Shown here: positions 23,772 through 36,072 of the stretch, in pieces | Layout: every line of letters begins with the position of its first letter | Position numbering within the stretch: position 1 is the stretch's first letter | Origin: Deroplatys truncata | Lineage: Eukaryota; Arthropoda; Insecta; Mantodea; Mantidae | Reading direction: 5' to 3' | DNA: 64,000 nt | Assembly (NCBI GenBank): GCA_030765065.1 | Contig: CM060988.1 | Location: forward strand, 179,221,065 to 179,285,064 | Made by a program: the position numbers and the translations under genes | Notes under the pieces: model-generated | What the model saw: the letters and a program-made list of their open reading frames with translations, nothing else | Database searches by the model: none | Told to the model about the DNA's origin: nothing

Positions 23772-23848
23772 TTACGCCAAGGATTCAAACCCAGGTTGTT
23801 CCAGTTTCGAGATATATAAGCGTTTCACCGCGCGGCTACTATGCATAC
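23772..23848 (-). other. tRNA-like sequence (tRNA pseudogene or SINE head)
   Basis: On the minus strand, 'tagccgcgcggtgaaacgc' resembles an A box. 'gggtttgaatccttggcg' contains a B-box-like GGTTTGAATCC, and a short T run follows. It resembles the plus-strand tRNA-like sequence at 21405 in its first half. Stem pairing is imperfect. Confidence 0.45.
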
Positions 23849-23999
23849 AACAAAACTGAAAGGCAGTGTTCTTACTTATCGCATAGCTTTGAAATGAACG
23901 CAGGGTGGAATAAAATCGTGCATTGTGAACGCAGCGTTAGTGAATGCTTCCGACGTTTTCCGAATCGAACTCCCTCTCTGGCTTGTTGCTCATTTATTT

Positions 24000-24595
24000 T
24001 GCCTTAGTCTGTACATATAAATGAGTAATGAAGGTTTATCTGTATTAACAAGAAGTAGGTAGATAGAAGAATAAGCTCTCATGCAAGAGTAGTTTGTAGG
24101 AGAATGAATAGAGAAAGTCAACTCCGCGAAAACGTTGGAGGCTCGCATTCGGTTCTATTCCCGGCGACCACCCAACATGACCAGGGATTTTTCGTAGTTT
24201 CCTCGGGTCGGTGGGCGAATTCTGTGTTGGTTCCCCTTCTACCACGACTTTCCTGCCCATCATTTCCTGTACTCATCATGTGTTTCAGGTTTGAAATATC
24301 ACGCTGTTTTGCGTGTTGCGGCTGGACGGTGATGCGTTTTGTCAAGGTTTTTCCCTGGCGTCGGTCATACTGCTCACGGAGCAGACTCCCCTTGAGGAAC
24401 TTGTGGGTGGGTTTGAGCGGTGTCGCATGGGTTTAATCTTGAAATGTTAGGGACCCCCCCACTCGTGTCTCTCCCACATCCCTTCCTTCCTCCCAGGGGA
24501 CGCGTTCGAAGCACAAAAGGTCACATCCTATATGGTTTCGGACACCTATCTACCTTTACCTAGAGAAAGTCATGTGAATGCAACACATCATGGAC
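24000..24595 (+). repeat. Family-1 right-end fragment split by a SINE
   Basis: 24000-24120 carries the subtype right-end region. The final 'tagagaaagtcatgtgaatg' resumes at 24561, after the SINE at 24121-24560. Confidence 0.6.
24121..24560 (+). mobile_element. SINE (SINE-B), 440 bp, with 12-bp target duplication
   Basis: The exact 12-bp duplication 'tagagaaagtca' is at 24109-24120 and 24561-24572. The GC-rich body begins with a B-box-like 'cggttctattcccggcg' near 24150. It contains a conserved-looking core, 'gatttttcgtagtttcctcg', and ends with a short CTATCTACC-type tail. It is unrelated by eye to SINE-A. Orientation is inferred from the B box and the tail. Confidence 0.75.
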
Positions 24596-24611
24596 GCAAA
24601 AATTTCTAAAA

Positions 24612-26322
24612 TGTCGTGGTAATCTGTTCGTGTTATCTTATTTACTGGGCGCTTGTTATTGTTTTATTATTTTGAATTTTGGGTTATTTGTCCTCCGGCT
24701 AGCTATTATTACTCAGTCAAGCAAATATCTCTGAGCAGGGCGTGTAAACGGAAAGGAGTTGTTACTAAAAGATAACATTGATAAACGAATTTATTTTCAC
24801 ACTTGTATTGCCGCCACACTTAATTAATAGTTCACATCTTTAATCTTTATACACGCCTGACTGAAACTGTTATATTTCCGAATGTAATTACTGTCGTATT
24901 AGTTGCCGTGTGCTTCACATTTTTACTTTCTCTACTACGTATAGTAAGTAGGGGAAGTATTGCATTCCACCCAAAAATTCGATACCGAGATTTCACCGGA
25001 AATACATGTTTTGAGAATCACTGAATCCAAAAAAAGCATTTTTGGAAACATGTCCGTGTGTGTGTCTGTCTGTGTGTCTGTGTGTCTGTGTGTCTGTGTG
25101 TCTGTCTGTCTGTGTGTCTGTGAACAGCATAACTCAAAAACGAACAGTCAGATAAACACCAAACTTGGTATTTAGGTTCAGTATCTTCCAGAGATGCGAC
25201 ACGAAGGTTTTCAAGAAAATCCCCCCACCCCAGACTACCCTTTACATGGAACATTTTTCGAAAATTTTAATTTTCTCAAAAACGGCTCTAACGATTTTGA
25301 TTAAAATATCATATGTTTAAGATATTGTCATGACAAATAAAATGTATATCTCGAATTTTCTGGGAATGTCTCCAAAAATATTCTTCATTGTGAACGACTT
25401 TTGCATAACTGGTAAACCATAAGAGATAGACAAAATTTTACTACACAAAAAATGTAGATCGCGTTAAAATACACAACTTATGTCATATACGTTTCTTTTG
25501 TTGAGTGAACCGTTTTCGAGATATTGCTTGTTATTTCCTTAAATTTTCCAATACTTATACTTTTTCTCAAATTCGTTATTCATTTTTTTATGTCCTGAAC
25601 ATGCAAAGAGAATGGAATTCGCCACATAGCAACCAGCGTTAAAATATTTGACTATCGCTTAAAAGCTACCATATTCCCCTTGCATCTACAAGAAAATTAC
25701 CAATAAGATTGACATCTCGATATCTCGATTAACATGAAACATATGGAGAATAGGCGTTTGTAAAATTAGATTGTACAAGAGTAGAGAAAGTTATGTGAGT
25801 GTAACACATCAGATTTTTTAACTAACTTTACGACGCGGGAGGCTCTTCCAAACTGTATAATGTGCACTTTACGATAGATTCTTCAAGAATGCGTGAAGTG
25901 TACCTCGTGAATGATTCTGTAGAACTGCGTGAAACATGCTTATGGCTCGAGAATATATACTCCTTCTCCTCGAAATGCCTAAACATTATAATAGAGCTGC
26001 TATTTGTTACCAAATCGCGTCAACATTAGCGTCTGTTTTGTCAGCCAATCACAATTACTAACACATATGCTCAAGGGAAGATATTCCCTCCATTTCTAAA
26101 GAAAGGCACGTTACCCTGACGTTATTTGTTTGTCTCTTCTTAGTGATAAACAACTCACCCCAACGGTTCATTTTTACCCCCTCTTATTGTCAGTTTCAAT
26201 GAGGCCGTGTAAACTTATTTCCTAACAATGCTTATGGCTAACAAACATTGTCATACAATAATGTTAATTTACACTACAAGCACTCTGGCATTCACAGTGT
26301 TTTGATATAAAATACTGCCTCA
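24612..26322 (-). mobile_element. Solo LTR (LTR family A), inverted, interrupted by family 1
   Basis: On the plus strand it begins TGTCGTGGTAATC and ends aatactgcctca, the reverse complement of the family-A ends. The flanks read 'aaaa' on both sides (24608-24611, 26323-26326), a weak but consistent 4-bp duplication. The family-1 copy at about 24918-25817 splits it near the 'ttagttacaaaatgtg' position of uninterrupted copies. Confidence 0.8.
24918..25817 (+). repeat. Family-1 repeat, full length, nested in a solo LTR
   Basis: Runs from the T-flanked ACTTTCTCTACTACG to 'gtgtaacacatcagattttt'. The microsatellite at 25054-25122 alternates GTGT with CTGT. Uninterrupted family-A LTRs in this window provide the empty site. 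Confidence 0.85.
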
Positions 26323-26326
26323 AAAA

Positions 26327-27950
26327 GTTGCGTTTTAAGTGATCTCAAAACATATTTCTTGTCAAATCCCTGTACCATTAGTAAATAGTGAGAAAATATA
26401 ACAAAATATTTATGGAAAATTGGAGTTATAGGATAGGAAAGTAAAGCGGAGGGCAGGTAGCAGAGCAGGGGGGCCTTAGAGCCATAGAAGTGCTGTGTCT
26501 CGGCCGGGACTCGAATTTGAACTTAACTTCTCCCACTTTTCTGGTATATTGAAGTGGCAAATAAAGGAGGTCACGAATCTGCGACTCTAATGATGTGTTG
26601 CCATGGTTACAGGTCTCCCCGATGACCGCTGCAAATTACACAACGAAACAAGCATAAGGCTTAGTGGTCACGTACATTGGGCTGGCCGGATTCAAGAACT
26701 GAATCGGCAGAGCCCCCACAAAGCGGCTTTACTACGGTAGATAAGTAATCCCCCCCTAGCTGTATTCCCAGGGTGAAACACATTAGGTGCCGTGTCCGTC
26801 AGACCGAGAGCACCACTACTGAGCTTTGAGTTCCCTCCTCGAAAAGAACAACAATCGAGACGCGGAGCAAGGACTAAAACATCGGCAGTTCAAAAGGAAG
26901 CGCCGTTAAAAGTAGAGTGAACAAGAAACGAAAACTGGAATTAACTGTGCATGGAGAAGAAACTCAAGACAGACGAGAAAGCAAGTAGGTTGCTTCATTC
27001 ACCTCGCGCTGCCAGGCAACAATCACACATTTTCTCATCCATTATAGCTTTACAAGCATCCCTTATATAGTGTTTTTCCTTCACAGTGTAGCCATCGCAC
27101 GGCTGCTTGCGCGCCGGCCGCCAACCTCGAACTCCCGCCGAAACAGTTTGAAGCCGAAATTATGAAGTCAATAATTATCATAATAATCTGAGAAGGATAG
27201 TGATATAAAATAAGTAATAATATATTTAATTTCAGTGCATGTATAAAAAGGAGAAGCATTGTGGAAATTGTTGACTGTAAAAGCGACAGAAAGACAAGAC
27301 AGGCACAGTTTAGCTAATTAGGGACCAGCCCCAGGTATAAAGGGTAAATAGCTGAAGCCAGTTTCTCTTGGAATTATTGGGTGCAGTTGCACTGGCCGGG
27401 ATGTGAAGGTCATTAGAGGCTTCATGACGCTAAGTTTGAGGGGAGAGAGGGGAAGTTAGTTTTTCCTATTTGTAGCGCGGTGGTGAAAGTCATTCTGTCC
27501 TGAGCGATTGGTGAGAGCGGGACGACATTCTCGTCGAGTTGTGAACATTGGCGGCCAACATGCAAGAGGGTCGAACGTTCAGCTGTAGTTAATAATCTTC
27601 GGTCTTGGTAAAGACACAGTAGCATCGTATGCATTTAAAAGTGATCGGCAAACCTTAAGTTTTATTTTAAATGGTGAAAATAAAAGTGTTCCAAGAAAGT
27701 GTTCATGTTACGCATACCCAGAGATTAAGATCTCATGCTCGAGCAGCCATGGCAAAGTATAAAAAAAAAACAACTAGGAGGATAAACGCAGCAATCGTGA
27801 GGCAAAGGTATTGCTTCATTGTTGGAGGACGTAGCGTGGCTGCGTCAAGTTATAACATCCCCGCAACCGCCTGACGTTCTCATAGTTACTATTACAGTGC
27901 CACATTTCTGGCATCTTCTCAGGAAATTTTTAATCACTCTCAAGAATTCA
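26327..27950. other. Mostly unassigned intronic sequence
   Basis: No gene recognised. GC-richer patches at 26440-27000 contain 'ggccgggactcgaatttga' and 'ggccggattcaagaac', weakly B-box-like. 27065-27200 and 27835-27895 repeat the GC-rich segment that accompanies mariner remnants at 10885 and 28660. Confidence 0.4.
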
Positions 27951-27959
27951 ATATCCGAA

Positions 27960-28800
27960 ATTGGGTGAATTTCTCGCCTATGTTTTCTTTTAGGGGTTTG
28001 TTGCAATACACCTTATTTTTCATGTCATCATCAGGGTAAATTTCTATAATTGGAGTTTGTGAAATGATAAAGTAATTGACCCCGCTTAATATTCTTCTCT
28101 GAGAAGCATGGTTCCATTTATATGGCTATGTTTCGTCGAAAAATAATAGATATTGGAGTACAGAGAAACCCGATTTTACACAAGAGATTCCCTTGTTTGG
28201 CGTGAAATTGGTGTGCAGTAAATGTATACAGAATAATAGGAGTTATGTTTTTTGTTTTTTTTAACAAACCATGAATGCAAAGAGATACAGGAATATCATA
28301 CCTACACTCTTTTTAGAAACCTGACTGACCAAAGTCAATCTGGAATTTTTCAACAAGACTCTGCTGCCGCGCATACCGCTAATGAGTCGTTAATTGTAAT
28401 TCAGAAAACCTTTGAAGATATGGTAATTAGTACAGGATTATGGCCCTCGTGATCCTCTGATTTAAATGTAGGCGATTTTTATCTATAGGAAAAGCTAAAA
28501 TGTATGCAAAAAAAAATCTATACATTGAAAGAACTAAAAGAAAACATCAGGAGGGAATTTCACTCAATTTCGGAAATTGAATTCTTGAGTGTGATTGCAA
28601 ACTTCTTGAGAAGATACCAGAAATGTGTGGATACAGAAAGACAACATCTCTTATGATAAGATAAGTGCTTACCGTAACTATGAGGCGGTTGCGAGAATAT
28701 TATGAATCTCGGAGAGAGTCCGAGCTCTGATGGCCGGCGCGTGAGTCGCCGTGCACTGGCCACAATATGAAAGAAAAACACTGTATTACGCAAACTAAGG
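27960..28800 (+). pseudogene. Mariner transposase pseudogene with GC-rich end
   Basis: In degraded frames, the second catalytic region (degraded EAWF-type motif) is near 28100. FQQDSAAAHTANESL follows at about 28350 (the region before the third Asp). A damaged WP..S.DL lies near 28440, then LKELKENIRREFHSISEIEF and a cysteine-containing tail to about 28650. The GC-rich segment 28660-28800 matches 10885-11040. Multiple stops make it dead. It lies in an IDUA intron, just past the exon at 28864-28973 in the direction of transcription. Confidence 0.7.
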
Positions 28801-28863
28801 AAACATTTCCTCATACATGCGGATATTTCAACTTTGTCTAAGTTTGGTGGCAGAAAATATTAC

Positions 28864-28973
28864 CTTGTTCAGGAGCGAAATGAAACGAAAGAAGGATGAT
28901 ATCCTCATTGTTGATACGCCGGAAGGCCGTACTGCTAGTATGCTGGAACTCTACCTCGTATGTTTTTATGCAG
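28864..28973 (-). CDS. IDUA: Alpha-L-iduronidase, penultimate coding exon
   Basis: The minus-strand acceptor 'gacgctctgtttcag' and the donor CAAG|GTAATA bound 110 nt. Read in phase with the upstream exon's final AG, it gives S, CIKTYEVEFQHTSSTAF and RRINNEDIILLSFHFAPEQ, then a leading G that the last exon completes to Gly. The pattern C-x-x-TYE(V/I)-x-F near the end of a beta-sandwich domain matches the C-terminal fibronectin-III-like domain of alpha-L-iduronidase, as do its length and position. There are no stops. The flanking introns are 10.5 kb and 16.1 kb. Identification rests on residue pattern and on phase agreement among three exons. Confidence 0.85.
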
Positions 28974-28999
28974 CTGAAACAGAGCGTCACAAGTAGTTA

Positions 29000-29340
29000 G
29001 TGAAATCTTTTTTAGTGTAGATATTACCTGAAATTCTTTCCTTTCATAGTTTGTGATTACAGACTTACTGTTTTCAGCGCCTTAATTGTGTTTAATTATC
29101 TAAAACAAATAATAGTGTAGGCGATGACTTCTAATTTAAGGAGAGATTAAACGTCCTATCCCGCCAATGTAAAACCTGATAAATTCATGATCCAGTTTCT
29201 CATAAATTATTTCAGATATCAAAATGAAACTTTTACAGGATATAAGTACATGCCTTATAAGTTCACTGATATAATAAGCTGGTCTGTTTCAGAGGATTGG
29301 ATTATTTCTTAATTATGCCATGTTTTGATTAAAATTTATC
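29000..29340. other. Unassigned intronic sequence
   Basis: AT-rich, with no gene, repeat or RNA recognised. Confidence 0.4.
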
Positions 29341-29344
29341 AGCA

Positions 29345-31025
29345 ATTTTCACTTCCTCTGCCACGTATAGTAACTGAAGGGAAGTATTACATTCCACCCA
29401 AAATTTCGTTACCGAAACTTCACCGGAAGTAGATGTTTTAAAACCCCTTGAATCCAAATAAAGCATTTTTGGAAACATGTCGCATGTGCGTGTATGTGTA
29501 TGTGTATTTGTCTGAACAGCATAACTCGAAACAGAAAAGTTGGATAAATACCAAACTTGGTATTTATTTGAGGCAGTGTTTTAACACTTAAATAATTTCA
29601 GTATAATTATATAATATGTAAATTCAATAACAGCCTGCCTTGAAGAAATGTGTGTATGTAATAATTTGTAAAATGTATGTAACAGTCATTGTATATGTTT
29701 ATATTATTGTATCCATGTGTAATAATGTTATGTGAATATATTACGTAATTTAATAATGTAGCAGCTGTGAAAATAATAAGTTAAAAGTTGCTAACAATGA
29801 GGTAACAATGAGGTAACCTTGAGTCAATAATGAGTAAGAAAGTTTAACAGTACTACTTGTGATTCTTGGAGTAACAATAATATAATTTTAGTGACAGTTT
29901 ATAAAATAGCCAATCAACAAGCAGAAAAAGCTTTAGTTAAATGAAGGTATTCTATTGGAGTAGGATTAGCCAATCAGAAACTGAAAAGGTGAAAATTTTA
30001 CAAATTTAGAGTTCAGTTGCCTGCAAACAGTGTTCCTAACCAGACGCAAAAAGTGTCCTCAAGAAATTTAATACGTATTCGTGTGAGACGAAAAATAGTT
30101 TTACGTGTTAAAAAGTACAAGTAATTAATTAAAGAATCTCACAGCTCTCTATATCAGTGAAGTGTTATTTAAATCGTATCAAGTATTAATAAAAGGAGTG
30201 AAGTAAAATTATAATCTGTGTAAGCCTACATTCTTGTCGCACCAATCCCTACTAAGGCATTCATGTCTCTAACAAATACTGACGCAGCCGAGGCAAACAT
30301 AGAATTTAAAACTTAAAGAAACAGTCAAATTACAAAGTTAATATTTTTTTAAACTTGGGGCAAAGGCCACCTGAAAATACATTTGGGGCGAAGCCTACCG
30401 GAAACTGTTTACTATACGTGCGGTTGCTGCTGCTACTACTACAAGTTCGGCTCCCTAACAGTCGAAATACAAATAACAATAACGTTAAAATAACCTACAG
30501 CAAAAATACTTTCTTCAAGATTCAATACCTTCCAAAGATGCGACAAGAAGATTTTCAACAAAATCCCCCCACGCCAATGTATCCTTTACATGGAATATTT
30601 TTCGAAGTTTTTTATTTTCTAAAAAATCCCTCTGACGATTTTGATTAAATACCCTATATGAAATATATTTACATGAAAAATAAAATGTACATCTTGCATT
30701 TTTTGGGAATAGCCTATGAAGTCCTCTTCATTCAGAAGGAATTTTGTATAATCTTGTATAACTGGTAAACGTTAGATGATAGAAGAAAACACACAACTTA
30801 TTTCAAATAAGGTTTTTGTGGCATAAGCCGTTTCTGAGATATCTGTTATTAAAGAAAGGTTCAACTGTTCATTACATGGTCAAAGTCCTTTCAACATCCA
30901 GTTGTTTCTCGCGATTCCATTGAAACAGTATGGAAACATTTGACTATCGCTGTTCCCTTTGTATCTATAACCAAATGTGTAATGTAGCTGTTTCTGTAAA
31001 GGTTTATTTGGATTAAAATGCAGTA
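29345..31025 (+). repeat. Diverged family-1 copy split by an LTR-like repeat
   Basis: The left part (29345-29568) stops in the 'ccaaacttggtattta' block. The matching continuation, 'aataccttccaaagatgcga', resumes at about 30522 and runs to about 31025. An LTR family B copy lies between. Confidence 0.7.
29569..30480 (+). mobile_element. LTR-like repeat (LTR family B), copy 2
   Basis: Starts TGAGGCAGTGTTTTAACAC. It has the TATA-like 'agtttataaaatagcc' near 29895 and the CCAAT-like 'gattagccaatcag' near 29964, and ends near 'tcggctccctaacagtcgaa'. About 40 further bases up to 30521 are neither family 1 nor family B. No coding sequence. Confidence 0.65.
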
Positions 31026-31027
31026 CA

Positions 31028-31929
31028 TAGAAAAAATCTGATGTGTTACACTCGCATGACTTTCTCTACTCTTGAACAAAATATTTTTACAAACTTTTAT
31101 TCTCCCTCTATTTCATATTAATCGAGATAAACATTTGCAGACTCTTATCTTATTGCTAATTTTCTTGTAGATGTAACGGGAATATATATTTACAAGGGCA
31201 ATATAGAAATACAGTAGCCTTTAAGCACATACATATCTCTTAATAACTGGTTGCTAGGTGCAGCACCATTCCCTTTCCCACAGATTAATTAATACTCTTT
31301 GCATATCCAAGACAAAAAAATGAATAACGAATTCCCAATTGAGAAAAACTATTGAAAAATTTAAAGGAATAACAAGCAATATCTCGAAAACAGTTCACTC
31401 AACAAAAATAATGTATATAACATAAATTGTGTATTTTAACGCGATATACTGTTTTGTGTAGTAAAGTTTTGTCTATCAATTATGGTTTATCAGTTATGCA
31501 AAAATCGTTCACAATGAAGAATACATTTGGAGACATTCCCAGAAAATTCAGGATATGTTTCATTTCTCATGAAAGTATCTTAAACATGTGATATTTTAAT
31601 CAAAATCGTTAGAGCCGTTTTTGAGAAATTAAAATTTTCGAAAAATGTTCCATGTAAAGGGTAATCTGGGGTGGGGGGATTTTCTTGAAAACCTTCGTGT
31701 CGCATCTCTAGAAGATACTAAACCTAAATACCAAGTTTGGTGTTTATCCGACTGTTCGTTTCTGAGTTATGCTGTTCACAGACACACACACACATGTTTC
31801 CAAAAATGCTTTTTTTTGGATTCAGGGGGTCTCAAAACATATATTTCCGGTGAAGTCTCGGTATCGAATTTTTGGGTGGAATACAATACTTCCCCTACTT
31901 ACCTACTCTACGTAGTAGAGAAAGTAATA
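31028..31929 (-). repeat. Family-1 repeat, full length
   Basis: Reverse-orientation copy from 'aaaaaatctgatgtgttaca' to 'cgtagtagagaaagtaa', with a short (CA)n tract at 31783-31794. Confidence 0.85.
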
Positions 31930-32550
31930 GGATTTAGTAAGAATAACCTATATGCTCACTAATAAATGATAGAGAGTAGAAAATGATATGAATGTTTCAC
32001 ATAAGATATTTTTAAGAAATGACTAATCAGGTTATTAACACCAAAGTACAACAGCGTTTAGAGTTTTTATTATACTAAAATTTAATTTAGCTAACTTAAT
32101 AATTTGGGAAAACAGATCATTTATACCAGAAAATGTCATTCGCATAGAAATCTGTTAGAATAAAATGGAGAAAACAAACTCACATGATTATATTTGCAAA
32201 GAAAGAAAGCACAAGGATTGGGTGCACAGAAGCTGTCATACTTAACAGCAGTACCAAATGGCACAGTAATACTTCCTGACCTTTTTATTTGATTATTGTA
32301 TGCCTATGTCATACTACTTTTGACCAAACCAATCATGGCTACTTAACCCGCATTTTTATCACATCCCTAACATCTGTTAATTTGCTTAGGTTACCTTCAC
32401 CAAAACAGCAAGCGACCAAACACAACAAAGAGAAAAAAACCGTATATGGAAGCAATTCGATCAATTAAATTTGTAAGTTAATTGATCGAAATAGTACAAA
32501 GTGAGCCAAAAGACTCCGAACCGGCTGCGCGGTGTTTTTTCCTGTCCGCG
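31930..32550. other. Unassigned intronic sequence
   Basis: No gene or repeat recognised. Confidence 0.4.
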
Positions 32551-32559
32551 TCCTCGGCG

Positions 32560-33434
32560 CCGGTTGCCGTCTACCGCTATCATAGAAAGGCGCGGATGAA
32601 ACCATACAACATTTTTAAAACTACTTTTAAAGGCTTTACTTACCAACTTTATGAAAGGAAATGCTGAAACTGACCAGCGTCGTTGTTCATACATTTTTTG
32701 GCACCCCTTTAGGAAACTATCCATCAAGACCGATGTCGTCTAATATTTCTGCGGTAAGAACCGAACGCCGTCTTTTAGATTTCTTAGCCTAACACTTCCT
32801 GTGGCCTGAAATTTACTGTAAAGTTCATAGACTGTGTACAACCTGGAACTTTTATACCTGGAAATCTTTCTGCAAATCGTAGCGAGCTGACCGAGTTAAC
32901 ACACACGAATCATAAATAAATACACTCTGTGCAGTAGAAAACATATACTGAGCCATAATATACTTTGTGACTAAGTACAGGACAAAATAATAAATAACTC
33001 GCAATAACTGAACTACTTCACACAACCGTCAACTCAAAACTGCACTTTACACTGCAAAGCAAAACCACAACAGCGTGACTTTATTTATAGCAGCAGTGCG
33101 TTATCATGTTTTTATCATATTTCCACACGCCCAGTGGTAAAACACCGCGCAGCCGTAATATTGTTCATAAAATACCCCTCCGGGGTAACTTAAAACAAAG
33201 TGTACAAGACAAACCCACACTCCCTGGAAGAATTAGAACAAAATATCCGCCAGGAAATTTCTCAACGTGAAGTCCGGCAAGTGATGGATAGTTTCCTAAA
33301 GAGGTGCCAAAAATGTATGGACAACGACAGTGGCCAGTTTCAGCATCTCCTTTCGTAAAGTTGGTAAGTAAAGTCTTTAACAGCAGTTTCAAAAATGTTG
33401 TATGGTTTCATCCGCGCCTTTCTATGATAGCGGC
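32560..33434. repeat. Inverted pair of mariner C-terminal remnants
   Basis: 32580-32738 (read on the minus strand) and 33282-33434 (plus strand) are inverted copies. Both contain the transposase C-terminus MDSFLK.CQK followed by a shared non-coding segment ending 'catccgcgcctttctatgat'. The plus-strand copy extends upstream to about 33210 with LEELEQNIRQEI. The ~540-bp spacer has no recognised gene. Confidence 0.65.
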
Positions 33435-33436
33435 AG

Positions 33437-34300
33437 TGAAGCAGTATTTTTAACACTTAAATGATCTCAGTCTATTTATATAATATATATATATATATAT
33501 ATAATTCAATAACATCCCGCCTTAAAGCAATATGTGTATGTAATAATGTATGCAACAGTCATTGTATACGTTTATATTATTGTATACATGTTCAATAATG
33601 TTATGTGAATGTATTATGTAATTTAATAATGTAGGAGTTGTGAGAATAATAAGTTAATAGTTACTAACAATGATGTAACCTTGAGACAATAATGAGTAAG
33701 AAAGTTTAATAATGCTTCTAGTCATTATTGGAGCAACAATAATGTAAATTTTGAGACAGTTTATAAATAGCCAACCAACAACCAGAAAAAGCTTTAGTTA
33801 AATGAAGGTATTCTATTGGACTTGGATTAGCCAATCAGAAACTGAAATAGGGCAAATTGTACAAATTCAGTATTCAGTTGGTTGTAAACAGTGTTCCTAA
33901 CCGGACGCGAGATGTGTCTTCGAGAAGTTTAATATGTATTCGGTGTGAGACGAAGCTAGTTTACGTGTTTAAAAAGTTCAAGTAATAAATAAAAGAATCT
34001 TACAGCTCTCTATATCAGTGAAGTGTTGTTTAAATCGTGTCAAGAATTAATAAAAGGAGTGAATTAAAAATTATAATCTGTGTAAGCCTACATTCTTCAA
34101 CCGCAACACGACTTGCAAAGAAATCCATGTGTCTAACAATAATACTGACGCAGCCAAGGCAAACATAAATATATAATATTTAAAGAAACAGTCAAATTAC
34201 AAAGTTAATATTTTTAAATTTGGGGCAAAGGCTACCGGGTACCATACGTGCGGTTGCAACTACTTCCAGTTCGGCTCCCCAACAGTTGAACTACAATACA
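33437..34300 (+). mobile_element. LTR-like repeat (LTR family B), copy 3
   Basis: Starts TGAAGCAGTATTTTTAACAC and contains a (TA)n run at about 33481-33502. The TATA-like 'cagtttataaatagcc' (about 33766) and CCAAT-like motifs follow. It ends 'ctacaataca'. A clean duplication is not visible. Confidence 0.65.
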
Positions 34301-34434
34301 ACTCCTACTTCAAATTGGCTTTGCATACGTGGGGCTGAAACTACCTACTTCAGCAGACGGCAACGAGCGCCGAGGACGTGTACAGGAAAAACACCGCGCA
34401 AGCTGTTCGGAGTATTTTGGCTCATACTGCAGTA

Positions 34435-34610
34435 AATAATAGTAAGTAAGGACAGTATTGCATTCCATCCAAAAATTCGATACCAAGGATTCACCGGAAA
34501 TACAAATAAAGCATTTTTGGAAACACATCCGTGTGTGCCTGTGTCTAAGAACAGCATAACTCAAAAACGAAAAGTCGGATAAATACGAAAGTTGGTATTT
34601 GAGTTGCTAC
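34435..34610 (+). repeat. Family-1 fragment
   Basis: Short left-half piece: 'gtaagtaaggacagtattgc' to 'agtcggataaatacgaaagt'. Confidence 0.65.
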
Positions 34611-35290
34611 AGGTTTACATGCCCGCAAGGAGCGTATATGCGGCATTTGTAATGTAGCAGCTCTGGTGCCTTGCTACCCAACTATACTCCGTTACAACAC
34701 CGAGGCCGTGTATGATCTTTACGTACTTAAAGCACGCATCAATCGTCACTTTACTATCATAACCCCCACCCATGGGATCAGGAACCATGAATGTTGCACC
34801 ATCCAAAAATACACATACATTTTCCTCTACTTATTTATTAAAGGCAATCGTATAATTATAAATAGAATGAATTAAATAATCTAATGTATATATTTTGCAT
34901 AATTTGAATTGCTTCAACAGACCCTCACTCTATCATTATTCCTTCTATCTTCAATTGGGAAACATTTTCAAGTAATTCACACTATCAGAAGTTACTCTGT
35001 ATAGTTTATTTCTAGAATTGCTTATCCCACTTTATCACCATTTACATATATTAATTCATAGGTTTCTGTTGACATTTAATTATTAAAATATGCCTTCATT
35101 CAATAAACAAATTAATTATGCATTCAACACTTACACCATGAAATGTTAACTTCACACAGAAATACATTAAAATGTATGATACTTTCCAAATAGAACTATA
35201 AAGACTGAGATTATAACATGTACATAAATGAATATTAATGAACACATTAAATTGTTGCACCCTTTGAATGCATTCCACCATTATATAACT
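34611..35290. other. Unassigned sequence with a 63-codon minus-strand frame
   Basis: The minus-strand frame 34615-34806 opens with ATG and has balanced composition (motifs VPDPMGGGYDSK and HQSCYITNAAYTL). I do not recognise it, and no convincing splice sites flank it. The remainder is AT-rich with no feature. Confidence 0.3.
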
Positions 35291-35734
35291 GTTATTACTA
35301 GGGCCCGGATTTTTAGGTTTTAACCTTTATTTTTCCTCGCTATTTAATACACACATTTCAAGATATATACTCGTTTCACATCTCCTGGAGCATAATATGC
35401 GAATTACATTATATCTAAAAAAACCTAAATGAGGGGTTGACACCTAAAACAACCTAAATAGCTGTTTTTCCTTTTTCGAAATAAAGATTGTTGTTTTCGG
35501 ATTGAAACTCATTGTAAAATTATTTCCACCACTTATAGTCAGCAGATAGTTCAAGTTACTACAGTTAAACGCAGCACATGTGACGTGGTGACACCTGGAT
35601 ACAGCTGACAGAAGATCAGGACTTGGCTGTCTGCTGCCATTTACTATGCTGAGTACTTAAAAGACGTTAAAAATGTCGTGAATGAATTTTATTTTCTTTC
35701 TTTTGAACTGTGTTTTTACTGTTTTCCATTATCG

Positions 35735-36072
35735 CTTATTACCGCAATTACACACACACACACACACACACACACCCATGCCCATGGCGGGACTCGAAAC
35801 AGCAACCCTCAGCTTGGCGGAGCGCCGAAGCTACACACTCCAGCGACCACGGCTACGAAGACCGGCAAATATCAACATACTATCGCGTGGTTTTTTTCCT
35901 TCTTCTTAAGCTCCCTTGATTACCCAGTTTATGATTACTGTTTACTTTACCGCTTATTACTGCAGTTACACACACAATACACCCATGCCCATAGCGGGAT
36001 TCGAACCCGCAACCCTCAGCTTGGCGGAGCGCCGAAGCTACACACTACAGCGACCACAGCTACGAGGGCCGG
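35735..36072 (-). repeat. Two tandem tRNA-derived SINE heads (SINE-C) inside hAT
   Basis: Read on the minus strand, 35967-36072 has 'gtagctgtggtcgctgtag' (A-box-like) and 'gggttcgaatcccgc' (perfect B box), followed by a CA-rich tail. 35741-35865 is a second, more diverged copy with a (CA)n tail (35751-35775). Each copy includes about 30 bp of the same flank ('cgcttattac.gca.ttacac'), so the pair arose by tandem duplication rather than by two insertions. Confidence 0.75.
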
